Assembly (NCBI GenBank): GCA_028690445.1
Contig: JAQVBE010000008.1
Span: 48,367 to 112,366, forward strand
Source of the DNA: Aliarcobacter sp.
GTDB taxonomy: Bacteria > Campylobacterota > Campylobacteria > Campylobacterales > Arcobacteraceae
Length of the DNA: 64,000 nucleotides
Direction: 5' to 3'
Every line of letters starts with the position of its first letter. Position 1 is the stretch's first letter. The notes under the pieces are model-generated. The model searched no databases and was not told where the DNA came from. It was given only the letters and a program-made list of their open reading frames with translations. A program made the translations under genes and the position numbers. Shown in pieces: positions 16,601 to 23,775 of this stretch.

Positions 16601-19369
16601 ACTTCCAACTAAATTTAATGTCCCTTTATTATCTACTGTTGTTGTAACATTTCCCGTTAATCCAGTATTTAAATTTGCTATTCCATTATCAGTGAATTGT
16701 AAATTAGAAGTTGTTGTTCCTGATACTGTATTAAAGTTTCCTGTTCCTGCTCCAATATTTGTATTTGTGGCATACACATCATTTTCAAATGTTACTGTTT
16801 TACCAGCTATTCCATTTGCGTTTATATTTCCTAAACTAGTTGTTGAATTCCCAACTGTTCCTGTTACTGTTGAGCTTCCATTAAATGTTAAATTCCCTGC
16901 TCCTGTAATAGTTGAAGTTACATTTGAACCATCTGTCATTATTAGAGTTGAATCTATTTTTGTATTAACTGCATTTACATCTCCAGCTACTGTTGTACTA
17001 TGTCCAGTATTTGATACATTTAAATTACCTATATTCCCAACTGTTCCTGTAATTATTTGATCTATAATTCCTGTTGTTGTTAATGTGCCTACTCCTGCAC
17101 TAGTCGAGTTTACCGCTCCGGTTAAATTACCTTTTATATCTACTGTTCCTGCTCCAATATTTGTATTTGTGGCATACACATCATTTTCAAATGTTACTGT
17201 TTTACCAGCTATTCCATTTGCGTTTATATTTCCTAAACTAGTTGTTGAATTCCCAACTGTTCCTGTTACTGTTGAGCTTCCATTAAATGTTAAATTCCCT
17301 GCTCCTGTAATAGTTGAAGTTACATTTGAACCATCTGTCATTATTAGAGTTGAATCTATTTTTGTATTAACTGCATTTACATCTCCAGCTACTGTTGTAC
17401 TATGTCCAGTATTTGATACATTTAAATTACCTATATTCCCAACTGTTCCTGTAATTATTTGATCTATAATTCCTGTTGTTGTTAATGTGCCTACTCCTGC
17501 ACTAGTCGAGTTTACCGCTCCGGTTAAATTACCTTTTATATCTACTGTTCCTGCTCCAATATTTGTATTTGTGGCATACACATCATTTTCAAATGTTACT
17601 GTTTTACCAGCTATTCCATTTGCGTTTATATTTCCTAAACTAGTTGTTGAATTCCCAACTGTTCCTGTTACTGTTGAGCTTCCATTAAATGTTAAATTCC
17701 CTGCTCCTGTAATAGTTGAAGTTACATTTGAACCATCTGTCATTATTAGAGTTGAATCTATTTTTGTATTAACTGCATTTACATCTCCAGCTACTGTTGT
17801 ACTATGTCCAGTATTTGATACATTTAAATTACCTATATTCCCAACTGTTCCTGTAATTATTTGATCTATAATTCCTGTTGTTGTTAATGTGCCTACTCCT
17901 GCACTAGTCGAGTTTATCGCTCCGGTTAAATTACCTTTTATATCTACTGTTCCTGCTCCAATATTTGTATTTGTGGCATACACATCATTTTCAAATGTTA
18001 CTGTTTTACCAGCTATTCCATTTGCGTTTATCTCTTTTAATTTATTTGTTGCATCTCCAACTTGTCCTGAAATAGTTGATGTTCCTGCTAGGTTTAATGT
18101 TCCTTGATTAGGAGCATCACTTGTTATTGCTGAATCTATATTTTTACCATCTGCTAGGTTTACTATTCCATTATCATTATATCTTAGAGCTGTTCCCGTA
18201 TAATTACCATTTAAATTTACAGTCCCTGTTCCCTCTACATCTAAATATGTTGCATACACATCATTTGCAAATGTTACTGTTTTCCCAGCTATTCCATTTG
18301 CATTTATATTTCCTAAACTAGTTGTTGAATTCCCAACTGTTCCTGTTACTGTTGAATCTCCATTAAGTGTTAAATTCCCTGTTCCTGTAATAGTTGAAGT
18401 TACATTTGAACCATCTGTCATTATTAGAGTTGAATCTATTTTTGTATTAACTGCATTTACATCTCCAGCTACTGTAGTAGTAAATCCTGTATTTGATACA
18501 TTTAAATTACCTATATTCCCAACTGTTCCTGTAATTATTTGATCTATAATTCCTGTTGTTGTTAATGTTCCTACTCCTGCACTAGTTGTTACTACATTCC
18601 CTGTTAAATCTGAATTTAAAACTACTGTTCCAGCAGCACTAAATTTTAAATCATCTACTGGACCAGTAGAAACATTAACTGCACTCTTAAAAGTAGTTGT
18701 ACTACCTACTGCTGCAACATCTATTGAACCTGCATTTACAGTTCCATTAAATACTATATTATTACCATCAAGCTTTATGTTTCCATCACCTATTCCTGTA
18801 TAACCAGATACAGTATTATTTCCTTGAAAAATTAAATTAGCTGTATAATCAATCGAAGATGGCGTTTGTGTTAAAGAATAAGTAGAACTACTTGAAACAG
18901 GAACTAAAGCAGGAGATGTAGGTGCAGAATAAAGAGTACTACCTTGTTTAGTAATATTATTTGCATTTGCACCAGATGCAAAAGTAAGCTCTAATTTTAA
19001 TTTATCTGGATTTTGATTAAGTATATAAGCATCTTGTAATGGTCCATAATAATTGGCAGAAGTAGAGGTTGGAATATAAAAACTATTTGCCCAAGAAGTT
19101 GGAGCAAATATTACATTATCTGTAGTTGCAGCATTTCTTGTATCAGCATTATTACCATTAGTTGCTGTATTTGTTGCTGTTTCAACCGTAACACTACCAC
19201 TGGTAAGATTACTAAGTACAGTACTTGTTCCCGTAAAATAATCTGTAGCATTAGCTTTTGTACTACCAAGTGTTAGCGTTCCACCTATTAAGGCAATACT
19301 GAAGGCTAAACCTATTTTTCCACCTTTTAAAATACGAAATCTCGTATTCATAACTCTGAATGAATTCAT
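13616..19369 (-). CDS. Large autotransporter adhesin-like protein with tandem repeats
   Basis: 1917 residues. The long N-terminal signal region (residues 1-42, ending ANA) resembles the extended signal peptides of type V secretion. The passenger (about 45-1600) is rich in Gly, Thr, Asn and Val and made of beta-helix-like repeats such as TSAGVGTLTTTGIIDQIITG. Part of it is a nearly exact 134-residue repeat present 3.2 times (16741-18031). Residues about 1645-1917 form an autotransporter barrel, from LWIKAMGS to the C-terminal VSFRLNF ending in Phe, as required for BAM recognition. Start: ATG at 19369 after AAGGAG, with a -10 at 19414-19419. Likely an adhesin or aggregation factor; no protease triad is seen. 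The parvulin-like and hydrolase genes follow on the same strand. Confidence 0.9.
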   Translation of the reverse strand: MNSFRVMNTRFRILKGGKIGLAFSIALIGGTLTLGSTKANATDYFTGTSTVLSNLTSGSVTVETATNTATNGNNADTRNAATTDNVIFAPTSWANSFYIPTSTSANYYGPLQDAYILNQNPDKLKLELTFASGANANNITKQGSTLYSAPTSPALVPVSSSSTYSLTQTPSSIDYTANLIFQGNNTVSGYTGIGDGNIKLDGNNIVFNGTVNAGSIDVAAVGSTTTFKSAVNVSTGPVDDLKFSAAGTVVLNSDLTGNVVTTSAGVGTLTTTGIIDQIITGTVGNIGNLNVSNTGFTTTVAGDVNAVNTKIDSTLIMTDGSNVTSTITGTGNLTLNGDSTVTGTVGNSTTSLGNINANGIAGKTVTFANDVYATYLDVEGTGTVNLNGNYTGTALRYNDNGIVNLADGKNIDSAITSDAPNQGTLNLAGTSTISGQVGDATNKLKEINANGIAGKTVTFENDVYATNTNIGAGTVDIKGNLTGAINSTSAGVGTLTTTGIIDQIITGTVGNIGNLNVSNTGHSTTVAGDVNAVNTKIDSTLIMTDGSNVTSTITGAGNLTFNGSSTVTGTVGNSTTSLGNINANGIAGKTVTFENDVYATNTNIGAGTVDIKGNLTGAVNSTSAGVGTLTTTGIIDQIITGTVGNIGNLNVSNTGHSTTVAGDVNAVNTKIDSTLIMTDGSNVTSTITGAGNLTFNGSSTVTGTVGNSTTSLGNINANGIAGKTVTFENDVYATNTNIGAGTVDIKGNLTGAVNSTSAGVGTLTTTGIIDQIITGTVGNIGNLNVSNTGHSTTVAGDVNAVNTKIDSTLIMTDGSNVTSTITGAGNLTFNGSSTVTGTVGNSTTSLGNINANGIAGKTVTFENDVYATNTNIGAGTGNFNTVSGTTTSNLQFTDNGIANLNTGLTGNVTTTVDNKGTLNLVGSNNQTVSGTVGDSTHKLVEINTGTGTTNFANDVYATNTKIGAGAVNFNTVSGTTNTNIIFTDNGTANLLNGLTGGINFAGKDATVNVSDGKGILGSVQTLASNNTGIINYQGDGTISGNSINSGASGIKELNINTANQQNSGGPGLVIGYTALARELYADVVNLRNNATLTLKDNVNLINTGSDNILITVDNTNTGTLTFEGTSNIKGEVGQSNKVLNTINAGATGKTVTFDDMVYASTLKYSDNGKVVLNGDNSTNPSAEGIIGTVDFDNKASTLAIGDDVNLTVGSAGTQFVNGNNAILEFDGSSIITGVLGGNTAGNSTFEKIYAGADGKIVTFKNDVYVKESTFHVSGEGTVNFEGNLTGDLIYDADGVVNVSDGKNIIVSSSPVAVTTATTDTGSLNFLGTTLLTTDIGTSSERLKNVTFGSAGSTANTYTQNLDKDIYAQNTYIGNGTNKTILDMKDDVKFDGSLTVRANSILDVNTHDIKITENLALAANSLTGFKVYTSDITASGSSAGAPSGSIATNTLTIDNNAIIKVNYEGTLYGAGSYTLISANSISGTYLGTEANGKVSDNSIIDSIIKVDGNNLILFADRTGGGKYGAEDLYIVKSGIGEHYSNGASQALATLEKKEALGNIRTKIEALDGGVNLTPEKKAQMIEIQKLLAPVANNSSIQSSLTASTLVASTIKDRISDIKLSSSTDFIPYGYSGYSSGTYTLNNSLWIKAMGSKATQSKVQDYDGYESTTLGFVAGLDRTLRNGATIGLALAQANTKIDQTDFRSGDSSDTQSVQLSTYGSMDFGDTYVDGILSYAKHSTDSIRTANSGKLSSSSDADQISAKVEVGHRVYFEDLATLTPFTSLEYGNLNQKGYIEKGTSHQNDALKVDSVKVNKGTLGVGAKLSTNLNIGDTVIVPEFKLAAYNAFGDTNADIKAQYVGGGSQFVTPTQDLNKTMFNAGFGVKTTLSESTSVMIGVDYDRSKDGNFEGYSGNVSFRLNF
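16741..18031 (-). repeat. 402-bp in-frame tandem repeat, 3.2 copies
   Basis: Units start at 16741, 17143, 17545 and 17947 (the last broken off at 18031). They look identical except for a C-to-T change at 17917 in the third unit (Val to Ile in the protein). Each unit encodes 134 residues, so gain or loss of units keeps the frame. A diverged copy lies at about 18306-18585. Such identity implies recent duplication or ongoing gene conversion. Confidence 0.95.
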
Positions 19370-19413
19370 TCCTAGAGTTCTCCTTAGTTTTTCAATACAT
19401 CATAATTGTACTT

Positions 19414-19419
19414 ATTATA
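19414..19419 (-). promoter_or_regulatory. -10 promoter element of the autotransporter gene
   Basis: Minus-strand TATAAT about 45 bp upstream of the ATG at 19369; it lies in the 77-bp gap after the esterase gene. A weak hairpin (AAATAGCT at 19435-19442 with AGCTATTT at 19461-19468) may end the upstream transcript. Confidence 0.5.
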
Positions 19420-19446
19420 CCTAAGAAACTCAAAAAATAGCTAATT

Positions 19447-20010
19447 TTAATTATAAAAAAAGCTATTTATTTTTCTAAAGTATCTCTCTATTCCATCAAA
19501 AGAGTGATTTCCACCCTCTTCTATTATAAGTTCTGTATCTTCAAGCTTTAAAGCTGCTTCAGTAAAATCTAAAACCTCATCTTCTTCTTGTAAAAGTGTT
19601 ATAAAATTTTGTGGATTTTTAATATATGCTACTTCATAATTTTTTAAAGATTTTATATGACCTTTTGTAAATTCAAATCTTGAATTATCATAATAATTAG
19701 TAACAAAATCTACACCTTCATATCTATCCAAACTTCCACAAGGATTTACAGCTGGATTTATTAAAACTGCTTTTAAATCATACTTATTTGCTAAAAATAA
19801 AGCATAAAACCCACCCAAAGATGAACCAACTAAATAAACATCTTCTTCTTTACTTAAAAAAGCTTCTATAATTTGTTCTAGTGTATCAATCGCTAGATTA
19901 GGGATTGTAGGAAGTGAAATTGTAATAAGCTCATCTTCAAAATACTCCTTAAATTTTTGGGGTTTTGTTCCAAAACCTGAACTTGCAAATCCATGTATAT
20001 ATATTATCAT
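19447..20010 (-). CDS. YqiA/UPF0227-type alpha/beta hydrolase (esterase)
   Basis: 187 residues. Opens with IIYIHGFASSGFGTKPQKF, the oxyanion region of the YqiA/YcfP family, followed by the nucleophile elbow YLVGSSLGGFYALFLA (Ser near residue 84), the conserved INPAVNP, and a late His in EGGNHSFDGIERY. Small cytoplasmic esterase with unknown physiological substrate. It lies 11 bp after the RNase H-like gene. Confidence 0.88.
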   Translation of the reverse strand: MIIYIHGFASSGFGTKPQKFKEYFEDELITISLPTIPNLAIDTLEQIIEAFLSKEEDVYLVGSSLGGFYALFLANKYDLKAVLINPAVNPCGSLDRYEGVDFVTNYYDNSRFEFTKGHIKSLKNYEVAYIKNPQNFITLLQEEDEVLDFTEAALKLEDTELIIEEGGNHSFDGIERYFRKINSFFYN

Positions 20011-20021
20011 CTTATTTTTTC

Positions 20022-20504
20022 CTATTTTTTAATTTCATTTCTCAAGGCATTTCGTGAAGCTTTATCAACAAGATTAAAAATAATATCAATCTCATTTTTT
20101 AAACTATTTTTTTTATGCCCTTTAACTTTTATAAGAATTATATTTAATTTATCTGTTTTTTTTAAAAAATCTTTATACAATTCATGATTATTCATAAGTT
20201 TTCCCGCTGATGAGTGAAAATTATTTTTTTCTAATCTTTCTCGTCTATCTTGTAAACCTATAATATTTTGACAATCAGTATAAATTTCTATAATTACATC
20301 TTTATCATTTATTTCTTCCAAACTCCAAAGTAATGTTTGAAGTTCTAGTTTTGTTGAAGAGGTGTCTTCAAATCTTTTTGTTTTTATATCTTTTTTCATC
20401 TCTTCAAAAGAAATATCTTTATCTTTTAAAAGTAAATAAGCACCAAAGCCTACTTTTTCTTGTGGGTTTACACTTGAATCTGTGAATAGTTTTATTTTTT
20501 TCAT
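20022..20504 (-). CDS. RNase H-like protein
   Basis: 160 residues. The fold is suggested by an opening strand with Asp (KLFTDSSVNP), a Glu in SSTKLELQTLLWSLEEI, a second Asp in IEIYTDCQNIIGL, the handle-region KVKGHKK, and a C-terminal Asp in LVDKASRNAL. These match the DEDD carboxylates of type I RNase H, although spacing and surrounding residues are divergent. It may be the functional RNase HI or a paralogue. Divergent from radA. Confidence 0.75.
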   Translation of the reverse strand: MKKIKLFTDSSVNPQEKVGFGAYLLLKDKDISFEEMKKDIKTKRFEDTSSTKLELQTLLWSLEEINDKDVIIEIYTDCQNIIGLQDRRERLEKNNFHSSAGKLMNNHELYKDFLKKTDKLNIILIKVKGHKKNSLKNEIDIIFNLVDKASRNALRNEIKK

Positions 20505-20569
20505 TTTGGATTGTATTGTATTTTATATTACAATCTGTCATATTTTAGAAAGGCTATAAAAAAAACTAT

Positions 20570-20575
20570 TATAAT
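20570..20575 (+). promoter_or_regulatory. -10 promoter element of radA
   Basis: TATAAT 27-32 bp upstream of the radA ATG at 20603; AGGAAA lies between as Shine-Dalgarno. Confidence 0.5.
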
Positions 20576-20602
20576 TCCATCATAAAATAGCTAGGAAATA
20601 AA

Positions 20603-21952
20603 ATGGCAAAAAAGAAAATATCACTTTTTGAGTGTCAACATTGTGGAGAGCAATCTACAAAATGGCTAGGGAAATGTCCAAATTGTGGTTCTTGGGATTC
20701 ATTTATAGAATTAAATCAAGAGCAACAAGAGGTTTTAAAACACTCATCAAAAATTATAAACACTACTTCAAAAGCAGTACCAATTACACAAATACAACAA
20801 GATAATGTAACAAGATTTTCTTCTTTTAATGATGAGTTTGATTTAGTTTTAGGAGGAGGAATAGTTCCTGGAAGTTTAACTTTAATTGGAGGAAGTCCAG
20901 GAGTTGGGAAATCAACGCTTCTTTTAAAAGTTGCTGGAAGTATCTCAAAATCTGGGAAAAAAGTTTTATATGTTTCAGGAGAAGAAAGTGCTGGACAGAT
21001 AAAACTGCGAGCAAATAGACTTGATGCAAACCATGATGATTTATTTTTACTTAGTGAAATAAAACTTGAAGAGATACAAGATGAACTTTTAAGACAAAAT
21101 TATGAAGTTGTAATCATTGACTCAATTCAAACTATTTACTCTTCAAATTTAAGCTCAGCTCCTGGAAGTGTTTCACAAGTGAGAGAAATCACTTTTGAAC
21201 TAATGCGTAAAGCAAAAGAATCAGATATTGCAATGTTTATAATAGGTCATATTACAAAAGATGGAAGTATCGCAGGTCCAAGAGTTCTTGAACATATGGT
21301 TGACACAGTTTTATATTTTGAGGGAGAAGCTAGCAGGGAGCTAAGAATGCTTCGAGGTTTTAAAAACCGTTTTGGTTCAACTTCTGAAATTGGTATTTTT
21401 GAAATGACAGCGGAGGGATTAATAAGTGCAAAAGACATAGCTTCAAAGTTTTTTGATAAAAGCAAAGCACAAGCTGGTTCAGCTCTTACAGTTGTTATGG
21501 AGGGAAGCCGTGCTATAATCTTAGAAGTTCAAGCACTTGTAACTGAAAGCACTTATCCAAACCCAAAAAGAAGTGCCACAGGTTTTGATGCAAATAGACT
21601 TACTATGCTTTTAGCTTTACTTGAAAAAAAGATTGATTTACCATTAAATAATTATGATGTTTTTATAAATATAAGTGGTGGAATAAAAATCAAAGAAAGT
21701 TCTGCTGATTTAGCTGTAATTGCTGCAATTATTTCATCTTTTAGAGATAGACCTATTTCAAAAGAATCAGCATTTATTGGTGAAGTTTCATTAACTGGTG
21801 AAATAAAAGATGTATATTCTATTGATTTAAGATTAAAAGAAGCACAAGCACAAGGTATGAAAAAAGCGGTAATTGCTCAAAAAACAAATCTGAAACTTGA
21901 TATTAAAACTTATGCCGTTGACGAAGTTTCTAAAATGATAGAACTATTTTAA
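20603..21952 (+). CDS. radA: DNA repair protein RadA (Sms)
   Basis: 449 residues, full length. The N-terminal zinc finger is CQHCG...CPNCGSW (residues about 10-32). The RecA-like ATPase core has Walker A GGSPGVGKST (about 96-105), Walker B VVIIDSIQT and the RadA-specific KNRFGS motif. The C-terminal third is a Lon-protease-like domain (NISGGIKIKESSADLAVIAA) that lacks protease activity in the family. RadA drives branch migration of recombination intermediates. ybeY follows after 8 bp. Confidence 0.96.
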   Translation: MAKKKISLFECQHCGEQSTKWLGKCPNCGSWDSFIELNQEQQEVLKHSSKIINTTSKAVPITQIQQDNVTRFSSFNDEFDLVLGGGIVPGSLTLIGGSPGVGKSTLLLKVAGSISKSGKKVLYVSGEESAGQIKLRANRLDANHDDLFLLSEIKLEEIQDELLRQNYEVVIIDSIQTIYSSNLSSAPGSVSQVREITFELMRKAKESDIAMFIIGHITKDGSIAGPRVLEHMVDTVLYFEGEASRELRMLRGFKNRFGSTSEIGIFEMTAEGLISAKDIASKFFDKSKAQAGSALTVVMEGSRAIILEVQALVTESTYPNPKRSATGFDANRLTMLLALLEKKIDLPLNNYDVFINISGGIKIKESSADLAVIAAIISSFRDRPISKESAFIGEVSLTGEIKDVYSIDLRLKEAQAQGMKKAVIAQKTNLKLDIKTYAVDEVSKMIELF

Positions 21953-21960
21953 GGAAAAAA

Positions 21961-22380
21961 ATGATTGATTTAGAGAACAATACACAATTTGAAATTGATG
22001 TTTCAAGTTTAGAAGATATTGCAAAAACACTTACAAATAAAGATATAGAACTTTTAGTTGTTAAAAATGATGAAATTCAAATTCTTAATAAAGAACACAG
22101 AAATATAGATAAAGCAACTGATGTTTTAAGTTTTCCAATGGATTTTGATTTTGAACATATGCCTTTAGGTTCGATTGTAATTTCAACAGATTTTGTTGAA
22201 GAAAAAGCCAAAGAGTATGGACATAGTTTTAATGAAGAGTTTTCTTTACTTTTTATTCATGGGATTTTACATCTTTTGGGGTTTGACCATGAAGTTGACG
22301 AAGGTGAACATAGAACTAAAGAAGAAGAATTAATAAAAGAGTTTAAACTACCAGATAGTTTAATTGTTAGAAACTCTTAA
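21961..22380 (+). CDS. ybeY: Endoribonuclease YbeY
   Basis: 139 residues. The zinc-binding HGILHLLGFDHE (about residues 101-112) matches the H3XH5XH signature, and TDVLSFPMD is the conserved upstream segment. YbeY is a single-strand endoribonuclease that acts in 16S rRNA 3'-end maturation and ribosome quality control. Co-directional with radA; a strong hairpin terminator follows. Confidence 0.95.
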   Translation: MIDLENNTQFEIDVSSLEDIAKTLTNKDIELLVVKNDEIQILNKEHRNIDKATDVLSFPMDFDFEHMPLGSIVISTDFVEEKAKEYGHSFNEEFSLLFIHGILHLLGFDHEVDEGEHRTKEEELIKEFKLPDSLIVRNS

Positions 22381-22409
22381 AATAGTCTAGTTTAAAACTA
22401 GACTATTTT
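22378..22409. terminator. Bidirectional terminator between ybeY and the perR-like gene
   Basis: Perfect inverted repeat with arms AATAGTCTAGTTT and AAACTAGACTATT; A-tract on one side and T-tract on the other allow termination from both directions. The arm overlaps the stop region of the minus-strand gene. Confidence 0.85.
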
Positions 22410-22807
22410 GCACAGTTAGGACAAAGTCCATTAAATACTATATTTGTAGAATCAATTTTAAATGTAGTTAATTTTGAAGCTTCGCTTAAAATATTAGACG
22501 AATCCAACATAATATCTTCAATATACCCACAAGACGAACAAACCAAGTGAGCATGTTCTATTTTAACTAATTCATAAACTGATTTAGTATTTGGTATTTT
22601 TACCTCTGAAAGAAAAACTTTTTCAATCATAGCATTTATATTTTTATAAATAGTTGCTAATGATACTGATGGGAACTTAGATAATAGTTTTTTGTATAAA
22701 TCATCAATGTTCATGTGACCGTTTTTATAAAGTTCTTCAACAATTGCTACTCTTTGTGGAGTAACTTTTAAATCATATTCTTTTAATAAATTTGTATAAT
22801 TTGTCAT
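22403..22807 (-). CDS. perR: Fur-family regulator, PerR-like
   Basis: 134 residues. The winged helix holds LKVTPQRVAIVEELY and SVSLATIYKNINAMIE. The metal-sensing part has HAHLVCSSCG and CPNC, the two CxxC motifs of the structural zinc site. Fur, PerR and Zur are hard to separate by sequence. The divergent neighbour is the peroxide-scavenging desulforubrerythrin, and the shared gap holds AT-rich palindromes of PerR-box type, which favours PerR. The ATG at 22807 follows AAGGGAG. Confidence 0.8.
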   Translation of the reverse strand: MTNYTNLLKEYDLKVTPQRVAIVEELYKNGHMNIDDLYKKLLSKFPSVSLATIYKNINAMIEKVFLSEVKIPNTKSVYELVKIEHAHLVCSSCGYIEDIMLDSSNILSEASKLTTFKIDSTNIVFNGLCPNCAK

Positions 22808-22886
22808 TAAAAACTCCCTTTGCGCGAAATAATACTATTTTAATATTTATTTCCACATAAATTATATTTAGCTATAAATATATATT

Positions 22887-22913
22887 ATTATAACTAGATA
22901 TAAGAATTATAAC
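22887..22913. promoter_or_regulatory. Paired ATTATAAC half-sites (candidate PerR sites)
   Basis: ATTATAAC occurs at 22887-22894 and again at 22906-22913, on the perR-like side of the divergent gap. The resemblance to Fur/PerR half-sites is suggestive only in such AT-rich DNA. Confidence 0.35.
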
Positions 22914-22926
22914 ATAAAAATTTTCA

Positions 22927-22990
22927 AAGGATAATAATTTTCTTTTAAGTTTGAATATTTTATAATTCTTAAATAATAATTATTATCCTT
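22927..22990. promoter_or_regulatory. 13-bp inverted repeat pair in the perR-rrc gap
   Basis: AAGGATAATAATT at 22927-22939 and its exact inverse at 22978-22990, 38 bp apart. They could be two operators bound together or a long stem. Its position between two divergent oxidative-stress genes supports a regulatory role. Confidence 0.45.
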
Positions 22991-23022
22991 AAATAAAATA
23001 TATTTTAATCTAGGTAAATAAA

Positions 23023-23040
23023 ATTATAAAATGTTATAAT
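23023..23040 (+). promoter_or_regulatory. Palindrome covering the rrc -10 element (candidate PerR box)
   Basis: ATTATAA-AATG-TTATAAT is a perfect 7-bp inverted repeat; its right arm contains TATAAT at 23035-23040, about 26 bp before the rrc ATG. It resembles the PerR box consensus (TTATAATnATTATAA). A bound repressor would block the polymerase directly. Confidence 0.5.
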
Positions 23041-23065
23041 AAAACAATTTAATGTAGGAGTTAAA

Positions 23066-23716
23066 ATGAGACAATATGAAACTTATAAATGTGACAAATG
23101 TGGGAATGAAGTAGAAGTACAAAAAGTTGGTGGTGGAACTTTACACTGCTGTGGGCAAGAAATGCAGTGTATAACAACAGATTTAACTTCAGTCGTATTA
23201 ATGAAAGCTTTTGCTGGGGAATCAATGGCAAGAAATAAATATGAATATTTTGCAAATGTAGCACAAAAAGAGGGTTATAGAGATATAGCTGAGCATTTCC
23301 AAAGAGCTGCAAACAACGAAAAAAGTCATGCTAAACTTGAATTAAAAGCATACAATGTTTTAAATTATGACAAAGAGTTTGGTAACACAAGTGAAAATCT
23401 TCAATACGCAATTGATGGTGAATCTTATGAAAATATAACTATGTATCCAGATTTTGCAAAAGTTGCAAAAGATGAGGGTCATGCAGAAATTGCAAAATTA
23501 TTAACTATGATTGGTAAAATCGAAATCGAACATGAAAATATGTATAGAATGTTAAAAAATAGATTAGATTCAGAAAAAGAGTTTGTTAGTGATGAGGAAG
23601 AAGAGTGGATTTGTGAAGAGTGTGGACATATTCATAGGGGTAAAAAAGCTTTAAAAGTTTGTCCTGTATGCAAACATCCTCAAGAGTATCAATCAAGATT
23701 AAATTCTAAAAAATAG
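23066..23716 (+). CDS. rrc: Desulforubrerythrin (Rrc-type peroxide-scavenging protein)
   Basis: 216 residues with three iron modules. Residues 1-35 are a desulforedoxin-like domain (YKCDKCG...LHCCGQEM; four Cys as CxxC and CC). Residues about 45-170 are a rubrerythrin four-helix bundle with diiron ligands (NNEKSHAKLE, IEIEHENMYR). The C-terminus is a rubredoxin domain (WICEECG...CPVCKHP). The same three-domain order defines Rrc of Campylobacter jejuni. It reduces hydrogen peroxide in the cytoplasm. Expression is probably under the divergent Fur-family regulator. Confidence 0.93.
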   Translation: MRQYETYKCDKCGNEVEVQKVGGGTLHCCGQEMQCITTDLTSVVLMKAFAGESMARNKYEYFANVAQKEGYRDIAEHFQRAANNEKSHAKLELKAYNVLNYDKEFGNTSENLQYAIDGESYENITMYPDFAKVAKDEGHAEIAKLLTMIGKIEIEHENMYRMLKNRLDSEKEFVSDEEEEWICEECGHIHRGKKALKVCPVCKHPQEYQSRLNSKK

Positions 23717-23734
23717 TTTAACCTCTAAAAAATA

Positions 23735-23773
23735 ATATCTTCGATAACATTACAAAAAATTTATCGGAGATAT
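23735..23773 (+). promoter_or_regulatory. Leader hairpin burying the Shine-Dalgarno of the nuclease gene
   Basis: ATATCTTCGATAA (23735-23747) pairs with TTATCGGAGATAT (23761-23773) over 13 bp with one G-U pair and a 13-nt loop. The 3' arm includes GGAGA (23766-23770), the only Shine-Dalgarno for the TTG at 23776. No T-tract follows, so control of translation fits better than termination. Confidence 0.55.
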
Positions 23774-23775
23774 AT

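Noticed and set aside
16741-18031. CRISPR-like array
   Set aside because: Units are 402 bp without spacers and lie in frame within a coding region.
17085-18107. Series of 125-residue plus-strand frames opposite the autotransporter
   Set aside because: They are antisense images of the 402-bp repeat with the same period, no ribosome sites and no family resemblance.
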